From the NCBI RefSeq assembly GCF_004323185.1, contig NZ_NAPS01000003.1, forward strand, positions 486,964-550,963: a stretch of DNA of 64,000 nucleotides, written 5' to 3'. Below are positions 40,265 through 48,460 of this stretch, in pieces. The DNA is from Westiellopsis prolifica IICB1 (lineage in GTDB: Bacteria > Cyanobacteriota > Cyanobacteriia > Cyanobacteriales > Nostocaceae). Both the position numbers and the translations under genes were made by a program. The notes under the pieces are model-generated. The model searched no databases. It had not been told where the DNA came from and saw nothing but the letters and a program-made list of their open reading frames with translations. Numbering within the stretch: position 1 is the stretch's first letter; each line of letters opens with the position of its first letter.

Positions 40265-40996
40265 CTAGTTTTTTACAGTCACACCTATTTTATGAGCCTC
40301 ATCCGCTAAATTGGTATTTTGGGCTAAATATCCATCTTCCATACGAACAATACGGTCAGCAATATCTAGAATACGGTTATCATGAGTAACAATTAGGATG
40401 GTACAACCTTGTTCTTTAGCAAGGCGTTGCATAAGTTCAACAACATCACGACCTGATTTTTTATCTAAAGCTGCTGTAGGCTCGTCAGCCAAAACTAATT
40501 TAGGTTTTCCAACTAAAGCTCTAGCGATCGCAACTCTTTGTTTTTGTCCTCCTGAAAGATTTTCTGGATAATAGTTAATACGTTGATCTAAACCAACTGC
40601 TTGGAGCATGGCCTCAGACCTAGCCCGGATTTCTTGCTGAGAGAGGTTATCGTTTAGTTCTAACGATAACTGGACATTTTGTCGAGCTGTCAAGAATCCT
40701 AGTAAGTTGTGAGCTTGGAAAATATAACCTATTTGGCGACGGACTTGCACCAGTTGTTTTTCACTGCTTCCGTATAGTTCTTGACCGAGAAATTTTAGGC
40801 TACCTGCTTGCACAGAACGTAAGCTACCGATCAAACTCAGTAAAGTTGTTTTACCTGAGCCTGATGGACCAGTCATAATAACAATTTCTCCTGCTTGAAT
40901 TTGCAGATTAATATCAAATAAAATTTGCTTTTTTAATGCGGCTCGACCATAGTAATGATCAAGATTTTTGATATCAATAACAGGTATTGTCATCAT
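40265..40996 (-). CDS. devA: ABC exporter ATPase, DevA-like
   Basis: 243 residues. Walker A GPSGSGKTT (about residue 39), Q-loop IFQAHNLLGFLTARQNV, signature LSGGQKQRVAIARALV, Walker B LVLADEPTAALD and H-loop VTHDNRI. It belongs to the LolD/MacB/DevA group. It forms an operon with the DevC- and DevB-like genes upstream; in heterocystous cyanobacteria DevBCA with TolC exports heterocyst glycolipids. Here, next to the PKS genes, it most likely exports the PKS-derived product (inference). Confidence 0.9.
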   Translation of the reverse strand: MMTIPVIDIKNLDHYYGRAALKKQILFDINLQIQAGEIVIMTGPSGSGKTTLLSLIGSLRSVQAGSLKFLGQELYGSSEKQLVQVRRQIGYIFQAHNLLGFLTARQNVQLSLELNDNLSQQEIRARSEAMLQAVGLDQRINYYPENLSGGQKQRVAIARALVGKPKLVLADEPTAALDKKSGRDVVELMQRLAKEQGCTILIVTHDNRILDIADRIVRMEDGYLAQNTNLADEAHKIGVTVKN

Positions 40997-41023
40997 AATA
41001 TTTATTCAAGAAATACAATTTTA

Positions 41024-42178
41024 CTAAAAAATATCTGCTGGGTCTGCTGATTGTAGTTTTTGTACTGCGATCGCACCAGAAATCGAACACATTAATACAG
41101 TCAAAATTAATACTCTTAAAGCTGTCTCAATAGTCATAACCATAGGCAGAAGTGTAACTTGTCTAGCCAAATAGTATTGTAAAATCGCAAAACTAAATCC
41201 TGGTATATAACCAAGAATTGCTAATATCAAAGCTTCTTTTAAAATCACAAATAATAAAAAGTTGTTTGTATATCCCATTGCTTTTAAAGTTGCATATTCC
41301 GGTAGATGATCGGAAACTTCTGTATAAAGAATCTGATAAACAATAACAGTTCCAACAAAAAAACCTATAGCTATACCTAAACCAAAAATAAATCCTAGTG
41401 GTGTATTACTGTGCCAGTAATTTTTTTCAAATTCAAATAATTCTTCTTTGGATAGAACTTTAACGTTCTTCGGTAAATATTTTCTTAATTTTTCTAAAAC
41501 AAGTTTTTTGTCTGCTCCTGGTTCTAAAGAAATCATTCCTATATCAATTAGACCAGATTTGCGATTTTGAAATATACGTAAAAAAGTTAAGTCACTTGTG
41601 GTTATTGTGCCATTAATAGCGAAAGATGTTCCTAACTCAAATACTCCGCCTACTTTCACTCTACGATTACCAACTTCTGTTGTAATTTGTTTTCCTTGAT
41701 TAAATTCATCAACAATATCTCCAAATTCTTTTCGAGAACCTTTATCAAACAGAACTACATCTAATAAGCTAATCTTATCAAGATTACGTTCAACACCTGG
41801 AATTTTAAAAACATTATCATCAGGGTTGAGACCAACAATAAATATACTGTGAATCTGCCGATTTTGTGGATTCCTCCAACTAGTAAAACCAAAATATATA
41901 GGATACACAGATTTGACACCATTTAATCCCAAAGATTTGTATAAAGTTCTTTGAGAAAATGTTTTCATATCAACCAGTGATTTAGAACGAGGATTGATTA
42001 AAGCAATATCACCATCTAAGTTTTTATAAAAACTTACGGCACTTTCAAAAAGAGATTCATTGAAACCCATTTGCATAAACATCAGGATGTCTGCAAATCC
42101 AATTCCAGCCAACGCCACTAATAATTTAATTTTTTTCCTAGTGAGTTGTAACCATGCTAAAGATGTTTTACCAGCCAT
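41024..42178 (-). CDS. devC: ABC exporter permease, DevC-like
   Basis: 384 residues. FtsX/MacB-type layout: one N-terminal membrane segment (LVALAGIGFADILMFMQMGF, about 20-40), a large periplasmic domain (about 45-260), and three C-terminal membrane segments (about 262-285, 310-335 and 345-370). Motif LPEYATLKAMGYTN between the second and third segments is typical of DevC. RBS GAGGGTAG before the ATG. It lies 27 bases upstream of the ATPase gene. Confidence 0.9.
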   Translation of the reverse strand: MAGKTSLAWLQLTRKKIKLLVALAGIGFADILMFMQMGFNESLFESAVSFYKNLDGDIALINPRSKSLVDMKTFSQRTLYKSLGLNGVKSVYPIYFGFTSWRNPQNRQIHSIFIVGLNPDDNVFKIPGVERNLDKISLLDVVLFDKGSRKEFGDIVDEFNQGKQITTEVGNRRVKVGGVFELGTSFAINGTITTSDLTFLRIFQNRKSGLIDIGMISLEPGADKKLVLEKLRKYLPKNVKVLSKEELFEFEKNYWHSNTPLGFIFGLGIAIGFFVGTVIVYQILYTEVSDHLPEYATLKAMGYTNNFLLFVILKEALILAILGYIPGFSFAILQYYLARQVTLLPMVMTIETALRVLILTVLMCSISGAIAVQKLQSADPADIF

Positions 42179-42566
42179 AATTATCTACCCTCAAATTATT
42201 GCTTTTATCTAATCATTTAGAAAATATGCAGTTTGGGATAGAGCTCTAATTGATAATCAGATTCCCTAAGCCAAAAATTAATTTTGATAGTAATAGGACT
42301 TATACCAATTCTTCGTGAAGCTGCATAGAATTTTACTCCTCCCCAACCCTTCCTAAGGGAGGGTCTTTGTATGCGTATTCATATTAAATACCGATTCTTG
42401 GCTTCCTACCTTACGGTAGACACGTAGACGCTTCTGCGGCTTCCGTAGGTAGTGGCTTCTGAAATTAGCCGCTTGCGCGTCTAAGGCGTCTTGGCGGTTT
42501 AATAAGCAAAGCTTTTTGGCGATTTTTGCGTAATTACTGAGTAATTAGTGAGATTTAATCTAATTT
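42179..42566. other. Spacer between DevB- and DevC-like genes, carrying a dispersed repeat
   Basis: About 390 bases inside the exporter operon. It holds the inverted copy of the 25871 repeat (42301-42388) and further GC-rich repeat-like sequence (42395-42520) with CTTCTGCGGCTTCCGTAGG. No gene. The insertion separates the adaptor gene from the permease gene, which are normally close. Confidence 0.65.
42301..42388 (-). repeat. Dispersed repeat, copy 2 (inverted relative to 25871-25984)
   Basis: Begins TATACCAATTCTTCGTGAAG and ends GGTCTTTGTATGCGTATTC then ATATTAAATA; the reverse complement matches copy 1 at both flanks, while the middle is shorter. The two copies lie outside the accD-to-DevC block in inverted orientation. 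Confidence 0.7.
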
Positions 42567-43673
42567 TTAGATATTAATCTTCACAACAACTTTGGCATAA
42601 GTCAAACCCGAAACGAGTTTGCTATCTTTTGGAGTCAGGCGAATTTTGACTTCCACAATTCTGGTATCCATTTCTGCTGATGGATCTGTATCAAGGACAT
42701 TTTGTTTACTAATTTTTTTGCCAACATTAATAACATTTCCCTGTAACTTTCCAGGAAAAGCACCATAGTTACTGGTGATGGTAACTTTTTGACCTAGACG
42801 TACTTTACCAATATCGTCTTCATTAACTTCTGCTACTGCCATCATTTTAGTAGTTTGACCAAGTTCTAAAATTCCTTCACTCATAATGTTTTCACCAGGC
42901 CATGTATTAATTTTTAGAACTTGGCCGTTTATTGGACTACGAATATATGATAAGTTAAGATTTGCTTGCGCTTGTTTAACAGCTGCAATTGAATACTCTA
43001 CTTGAGCTTGAGCTGCTTGTACATCAGTGGGACGGACTTCAGAAATACTTACTAGAGTAGATTTAGCTTGCTTTATTTGTTCACGGTCTGTTTCTACAGC
43101 TAAACGTTTACTATCTAAAAGCGAAGCAGAAATAGCACCAGCTTGGTTAAGATATTGGTAACGTTCAAATTCTTTTTGATTAATATCTAGTTGTACTTTC
43201 AAGCGATCAATTATTGCTTTTTGTGCTTGAATATCTCCAGTTTTTGCTCCAGCTTTCACTTTTTCTAAATTGGCTCGTTCAACCTGGACTTGCTGTTTAG
43301 CAGCAACTAAAGCTGCTTGATTTTGCTCAAGGTTATCTAAAGCTGCAATCACCTGACCTTTACGCACAACATCCCCATCTTTGACAAATAACTGAGCTAT
43401 TCTTGCTCCTTGTCCTACAACTGGGGTTGGTGCAGACACCTTAATTACTTCTCCTTCTGGTTTTAGGATTCCTAAAGCACTAACATTGGTAACTTGAGGA
43501 ACGACATCTTGTTTAGGTATTGGTAAAGGTTGTTGCAAAACTTGTTGAGAACGTAAAAGTTTATAAATAGTAACTATACCAACAGCTAAAGAAACACCAA
43601 ATACTAAGATAAAAAGCCGTTGAACTATTGTTTTAAAACCAACTTGATTATTCTGAATCGATTTGTGTGTCAT
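42567..43673 (-). CDS. devB: Membrane fusion protein of the exporter, DevB-like (HlyD family)
   Basis: About 368 residues from the ATG at 43673, chosen for the RBS AAGGACT; an upstream in-frame TTG is less likely. One N-terminal membrane anchor (LFILVFGVSLAVGIVTIY), a lipoyl-like half motif near 80-120 (GARIAQLFVKDGDVVRKGQVIAAL), a coiled-coil hairpin (about 120-225), the second lipoyl half (SYIRSPINGQVLKINTWPGE) and a beta-barrel end. DevB-type adaptors join the inner-membrane DevCA to TolC. Confidence 0.9.
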   Translation of the reverse strand: MTHKSIQNNQVGFKTIVQRLFILVFGVSLAVGIVTIYKLLRSQQVLQQPLPIPKQDVVPQVTNVSALGILKPEGEVIKVSAPTPVVGQGARIAQLFVKDGDVVRKGQVIAALDNLEQNQAALVAAKQQVQVERANLEKVKAGAKTGDIQAQKAIIDRLKVQLDINQKEFERYQYLNQAGAISASLLDSKRLAVETDREQIKQAKSTLVSISEVRPTDVQAAQAQVEYSIAAVKQAQANLNLSYIRSPINGQVLKINTWPGENIMSEGILELGQTTKMMAVAEVNEDDIGKVRLGQKVTITSNYGAFPGKLQGNVINVGKKISKQNVLDTDPSAEMDTRIVEVKIRLTPKDSKLVSGLTYAKVVVKINI

Positions 43674-44268
43674 ATAGAAGTCCTTAATTTTTTCTTTGCT
43701 CGACGTTCGCAATTAAATAAAAAATTATATTTAATTTAACGGACATAAAATATACAACTTACTGAATTATGTTCAGCAATGAAAAGGAATCCTATAGATT
43801 AATATGTGATTTTAGCCTAATTTATTGAGTATTAAGTTTATGTTATATTATCTAGAAAATTTTTCAGCTAAGATAAGGATAATAAGCATGAACTTAAACA
43901 TTTTGCAAATCCCCATACTCTGAAAAGTAGGGAATTTGCACTGAATTATAGCGCTTATCACTTGAAAGAAGTAGAAGTTTATCGGCGTTCTGAATCGCCA
44001 ATTTATCTAAGTAGGTCGATGCAAATAAAGCTAACTCGCCAGGGTCGTCATTTGTTTTTTGTCATTGGTAAGGGTTTCAACTATATTTACATTTCGTAAT
44101 ATAGTTTTGTGTATTCCCACCGACTTACTTATGTTTACCTGTGTATCTAGCAGAAGTCGCTTGCGTGTCTACATTTTTTGACTTGTGTACCTCACTCAAA
44201 ATCGCTATAGTGTTAAAAAAGCAACAGAACTAGCTTCCCTCAGATATTCTACAGATAGGTGCTATATC
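43674..44268. other. Intergenic region between halogenase-like gene and DevB-like gene
   Basis: About 595 bases without a gene. It contains the phrase GCAAATAAAGCTAACT (near 44020), which recurs near 46293-46310 and points to a dispersed repeat. The promoter of the exporter operon is expected near 43700-43850. No operator could be named. Confidence 0.5.
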
Positions 44269-46128
44269 TCAACTTCCAAAACTTTCATTTGTTTCCGATT
44301 TGAAATGCAATTGCACATTTGTGTTGTGATTAACCTTACTTGAAATCCTAGAAATTTCTTCGGTTACTATATTGACACTAGAGGCTTTATTTGTATTATG
44401 CCAGTCATCATTCCAAGTGATAAAGAGGTCTCTTGGAAAGGAGATTAATGTCTGTGTATATTTTTTGATATGACGCCAAAGATACTTCATTACTTCCAGA
44501 ATAAGTACTAACAAGTTGAAGTCACTGTAGTACTGATGTAGTTTTTGCTGACCTAAACTTCTAAACCAAAATTGCAAGCGTAAAGCAGATGGAACTGTAA
44601 AGGTTATGGGACAACGGGATGACGGCGATGATAGCTTCAAATAAGCTGGAGCTATCTCAATATTTTCAAACAATTTAAAAATACGACTTGCTGTTTCCTC
44701 TGATGACTGACGTTCTTCTTCCATAGCTTCTACTTCAGAAACTGCGGTATCAAAAAGAGCCTTGTATTCTTTTAAACTGCTGGCCAATGCTCCATTGTAT
44801 GGTGGTAGATCAGCCTCTACCAAGTACGCAGGGTCTTGTGTTTCTAAATACTTGCAATATAATCGAATTTGACCTTGACCTGCAAGGATGTTACCAAGAC
44901 TCCAAACACGAAACCAAGCGTTCCAAAGCTCAAATCCTTTAGTAAAACAGGAGTAACCACTTGAAACTAAGCGATCGTGGTGGATGAGAGCATTCTCTAT
45001 CAAGTTTTCGTAGTGAATAAAACGTTGTCGAGAAAAATCACCATCTACACATGCTTTGAGTAGATAATCACTAAGTTTTGTGATTGCAGCACATGTGAGT
45101 GATAATCCACCAGAAAAAAGTGGATCAATAAACCCTGCTGCACTTGGTAAAAGAGACCATCTATCACCTACTATTTGTTTGGAAGAATATTGAAGACGCT
45201 CAGAAGAAATCCATTCACGAACCGCTTTAGCGTCTTTAAACTGCTGGGCGATTGATGGGAAGCGTTGAACAAATTGATTAAACTCTTCTTCAGGGGAAAT
45301 ATCTGTTTTTGGATAGATATTTCTGTCCAAAGTCAGTCCAACACTACATAAAGGATTAGTAGAATTTGAGTGATTATTAAAGGGAATAATCCAGAACCAT
45401 CCACCTTCAAAGAAATGGTGTAAAGTTGTTTGAGAAAATGGATAAGGAAACCCATAGGTAGTTTTTGCTGAAGCAACCTCGTCATAAGGCTTGACATTCA
45501 CCATGTGGGTAAACAAACTACGGGTATTGGTTTTATAAGGTGGTTCACTTTCACGTAAACCCATCTGCTTACTTAGTGGAGAATTAAAACCTGAAGCGTC
45601 AACTAAGTAACGTGAGAAAAATTTCTGACCTTTATTACTTTGCAAATATGCACCCTTCTCATCAAAACTAATCTCAGAAATACGAGTGTTTTGATAAGCG
45701 ACAACACCATATTTCACAGCCGTAGCAAACATATAAGCATCGGTTTCATGACGTAGCCAATGACAATCAGGGCCAAAAGGTGCAGTTAATGTTGGAAGTT
45801 GATTCGATTCTTGTGGTTGCTGTTCTTGATTTTCTCGATGATATAAAAAGCTAAAACCTCGCTTAACCCCGCTTCCTGTACCGATGTGATCGCGAAGAGT
45901 ATAGAAGTTAGAAAGATACCCAATCTCAGGAACTAAAAATCGGCGAGCCATTAACTTCATTTTAATAGATGTATCTGGAACTGTAGACTCTCCAATTGCA
46001 AATTTAGGATGACTACCTCCATCAATCATAACTACTCGAAGACCATTTCGAGCCAGAATAGCACCTAGCATTGTTCCACCAATACCAGTACCTAAAATTG
46101 CAACATCATAACTATCTACTACACTCAT
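44269..46128 (-). CDS. Flavin-dependent halogenase-like protein, second
   Basis: 619 residues. FAD motif GTGIGGTMLGAILARNGLRV (about 12-31) and HPKFAIGESTVPDTS (the GESxxP motif of flavin halogenases). WFWIIP in GGWFWIIPFNN matches the WxWxIP signature that halogenases use to exclude monooxygenase chemistry. A later SAAGFIDPLFSGGLSL motif fits the same fold. The last 150 residues are an extension with no clear family. RBS AAGGAGTAATCC is strong. Most likely a halogenase acting on the polyketide, perhaps carrier-bound; an oxygenase is the alternative. Confidence 0.8.
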   Translation of the reverse strand: MSVVDSYDVAILGTGIGGTMLGAILARNGLRVVMIDGGSHPKFAIGESTVPDTSIKMKLMARRFLVPEIGYLSNFYTLRDHIGTGSGVKRGFSFLYHRENQEQQPQESNQLPTLTAPFGPDCHWLRHETDAYMFATAVKYGVVAYQNTRISEISFDEKGAYLQSNKGQKFFSRYLVDASGFNSPLSKQMGLRESEPPYKTNTRSLFTHMVNVKPYDEVASAKTTYGFPYPFSQTTLHHFFEGGWFWIIPFNNHSNSTNPLCSVGLTLDRNIYPKTDISPEEEFNQFVQRFPSIAQQFKDAKAVREWISSERLQYSSKQIVGDRWSLLPSAAGFIDPLFSGGLSLTCAAITKLSDYLLKACVDGDFSRQRFIHYENLIENALIHHDRLVSSGYSCFTKGFELWNAWFRVWSLGNILAGQGQIRLYCKYLETQDPAYLVEADLPPYNGALASSLKEYKALFDTAVSEVEAMEEERQSSEETASRIFKLFENIEIAPAYLKLSSPSSRCPITFTVPSALRLQFWFRSLGQQKLHQYYSDFNLLVLILEVMKYLWRHIKKYTQTLISFPRDLFITWNDDWHNTNKASSVNIVTEEISRISSKVNHNTNVQLHFKSETNESFGS

Positions 46129-46170
46129 GGATTACTCCTTGATCATTAAATTTTATTGAATGCTAGTAAG

Positions 46171-46241
46171 TAGACATCTCCGAAAAAGAATATAAAAGCC
46201 TTGTGCAGTCAGGGTCGATACCTCATTTCTGGAGATGTCTA
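46171..46241. mobile_element. MITE-like element, TIR TAGACATCTCC
   Basis: Ends TAGACATCTCC (46171-46181) and GGAGATGTCTA (46231-46241) are perfect inverted repeats, 71 bp overall. The extended left end TAGACATCTCCGAAAAA reappears, inverted, directly at the histidine kinase gene near 59934-59949. Confidence 0.65.
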
Positions 46242-46377
46242 GTCAATCAACATCATCAGTCATTTAGCTTTGTTGGATACATTCAGTAAGTCCGCGCAAA
46301 TAAAGCTAACTAGTAAGTCAGTGCGGTGGACGGGTTGACTTATTGTTCTTCTGCGCCAACTTACTTAACCTAGTTGA

Positions 46378-47391
46378 TTAACACCTCACGCCGTTATTAG
46401 AAAGATCTACTATGACTGTTTCAGCATTCTGTATTAGCAAGTTATTGAATTGAAATTGCATACGTTGACGCCATACTTCATAAGCTGGGTTTTCAAACCA
46501 GTCCTCGGCGTCAAGTGGTAATTCTACACGTGTTGTATCAACAAGCCGAACTACTGCTTCAATTGGCATTCCACATAATATAGAAGATGCTAAAGCTGTG
46601 TAAGAGGTTTGATTTCCTGCTACATCCCGACACTTTACTGCCATAGCACCACCTTGAGCTAGGTCTAGTTGATTCTTTCCTGAAGATATTTTCAGTAATT
46701 CTAGAGCATCGCGATTTATTTCACCAGCATAAATGCTAGCAAAACCAATACCACTCCAAAGATCAGCTTGACGTGATAAAGGAAAAGAATTGACGATTTC
46801 TGAAATACCTGTGATATCTGCACTTAGTGAAAACCAAATTGCTCGTCCTAATCCTTGATCGAAAGCTCGGCAAGCATAACCAGTTAGTCCTTTAGGAACA
46901 ATAGCTTTTTTTACAAAATGTTGCCAATGATTCATTCCTAAACAGAAACCATAGCCATCGATCGCTAACCAACGTTGTAAAGGATCTAATGGTGCTAAAG
47001 ATTTCTTGATTCCTCGTTGTAAACCAACAATTGCAAAACCAACTCCTATATGTATTAAATGCGAATATTTTGCTCCAGCACTGTTGAGAAAATTTTCTAG
47101 TCTATTTTGTCGCCAAGGACTCACGTAATCGAGTATGGCTAAACCCATTCCTGCTCCTTCATACGCAAATCCCCGTAAATTAGGTTTAGTAGCTTCTAGC
47201 TGACTAACCAGAACATCTGTGTTACCGAGTTCAAGAGCTGCATTACACCCATTAATGAAAGTAAAACTAATCTGCTTTAAGTGGCGTTGTGCTTCAGTAG
47301 AATCTCCTGGAAAATTAATCCAAAGATTATCAATGTTTTCAAGCGAAACACCAAATAAAGTTCTACGCAAAAATCCCCAAGTTAGTGCCAT
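46378..47391 (-). CDS. DUF1702 family protein (enediyne-associated)
   Basis: About 337 residues from the ATG at 47391, preceded by GAAGGA. Two related halves: the first with RGFAYEGAGMGLAILD, the second with YACRAFDQGLGRAIWF and GFASIYAGEI. This matches DUF1702, which is known as a conserved component of enediyne loci and some other PKS loci; its reaction is not established. The start MALTWGFLRRTLFGVSLE is typical of the family. It is the first gene of the - strand PKS series and is followed by the halogenase-like gene. The other enediyne core genes (UnbV and UnbU types) are not seen. Confidence 0.78.
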   Translation of the reverse strand: MALTWGFLRRTLFGVSLENIDNLWINFPGDSTEAQRHLKQISFTFINGCNAALELGNTDVLVSQLEATKPNLRGFAYEGAGMGLAILDYVSPWRQNRLENFLNSAGAKYSHLIHIGVGFAIVGLQRGIKKSLAPLDPLQRWLAIDGYGFCLGMNHWQHFVKKAIVPKGLTGYACRAFDQGLGRAIWFSLSADITGISEIVNSFPLSRQADLWSGIGFASIYAGEINRDALELLKISSGKNQLDLAQGGAMAVKCRDVAGNQTSYTALASSILCGMPIEAVVRLVDTTRVELPLDAEDWFENPAYEVWRQRMQFQFNNLLIQNAETVIVDLSNNGVRC

Positions 47392-47740
47392 TGGTATATC
47401 CTTCACTTGATAAATTAATTAAATTTAGACCTCAAATTATTTATTCAATTTTTATTGCAATTAGACTCTGATTAAAAGATTTTTGTCAGGAATATTAGGC
47501 TATTTTTAATCAAATCTATTTGCCCTTTGTACAAGGGAATATATTTTAAGGTCAAAAGGAAATCATTAAAGGTATTCATCAAGCCTTTGTGCTTGATCGT
47601 TCAGTCAACTACACTCATGATATTAATAGCTATCAAAAGTACTTACAATAGAATATTTTTCGATAATATAGGATATTTATTAACTGATAAAAATAACATA
47701 TATAGCAATCCTATATGATTTGTGAAAATCCCAGAGCTTA

Positions 47741-47771
47741 GATCCCCGACTTCTTTAAGAAATCGGGGATC
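47741..47771. repeat. Strong hairpin GATCCCCGA / TCGGGGATC
   Basis: Nine-bp outer stem GATCCCCGA/TCGGGGATC, one mismatch, then TTCTT/AAGAA. Lies in a divergent intergenic region, so it does not terminate either neighbour. Similar CCCCGACTT hairpins recur (see 40183). Confidence 0.75.
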
Positions 47772-48290
47772 TTGTATCCTATATAGGAATTTTATAGGAA
47801 TCACCCTTGATTTGTGGACTTATAAGTTGATTCAGGAAACAGGGAAAAAACTGTACTACTGAGTTCTGTTCAAAATTTAAATAGTAATCCTATACATGCC
47901 TATATGAAAGACTTTTAAATATGGAAGTTTAATTTTACATTTATATATCTGCATTTACATTATTTAATATCATTTTTATTTTTGTATCCATATTTTTCTA
48001 GATAACAGCGTTTAAAGGATGATTACTTTGATTTTGCTTTTGATCGCTTGACTTCACGAATATTTATTTATCTTATCAATTCTTCGTATATATAATATCT
48101 TAATTTTAAAATATATAGACTGTTCAGCGAATTTTCACCAATATTCGCTGTTTTTATGGTTTGACATTTAAAAATTTTTCTGATACCTTCGTAAGTACTT
48201 AAGTAACTAAGTACTTTTTCACCAAAAAGGGAAATCTCAAGACTAAAAGAACTTACGAAAGCTAGCAATTTGTAACAAGCACAACATCCA

Positions 48291-48395
48291 ATACCAATTA
48301 TTTGTGAGGTTGCACAGAATCTTGAGGTTTAAAATCATTGTATAGCAAGAGTTTTGAATCTGGCTATTCTATCCATATTTAGATGAAATTGGTAT
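48291..48395. mobile_element. MITE-like element, TIR ATACCAATT
   Basis: Ends ATACCAATT (48291-48299) and AATTGGTAT (48387-48395), 105 bp. Same outer ends as the repeats at 25871-25984 and 42301-42388. Confidence 0.55.
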
Positions 48396-48460
48396 AAGGT
48401 ATTAACATTTCTATAAATTCTTGCTTTTAGTAGTTACTAACTAAAGATTTGTATACGAGA

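Larger units (their letters stand above)
47392..48460. other. Intergenic region between divergent DUF1702 and NB-ARC genes
   Basis: About 1070 bases, AT-rich, without a gene. It holds a strong hairpin (47741-47771) and a MITE-like element (48291-48395). It must contain both the promoter of the PKS series and that of the NB-ARC gene. Confidence 0.6.

Noticed and set aside
26042-47391. Classical enediyne locus
   Set aside because: Only the PKS, hotdog thioesterase and DUF1702 are present; UnbV, UnbU and the other core genes are not seen, so only an enediyne-related PKS is claimed.
23110-47391. Heterocyst glycolipid synthase locus (hgl genes)
   Set aside because: HetI-like and DevBCA-like genes fit, but the KS-AT and ACP-ACP-KR-DH-hotdog layout and DUF1702 point to another product.
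47741-47771. Rho-independent terminator
   Set aside because: It lies between two divergent genes and has no U-run; kept as a hairpin repeat.
48068-48268. 66-codon - strand frame in the divergent intergenic region
   Set aside because: No RBS and no family; lies in AT-rich sequence next to a MITE.
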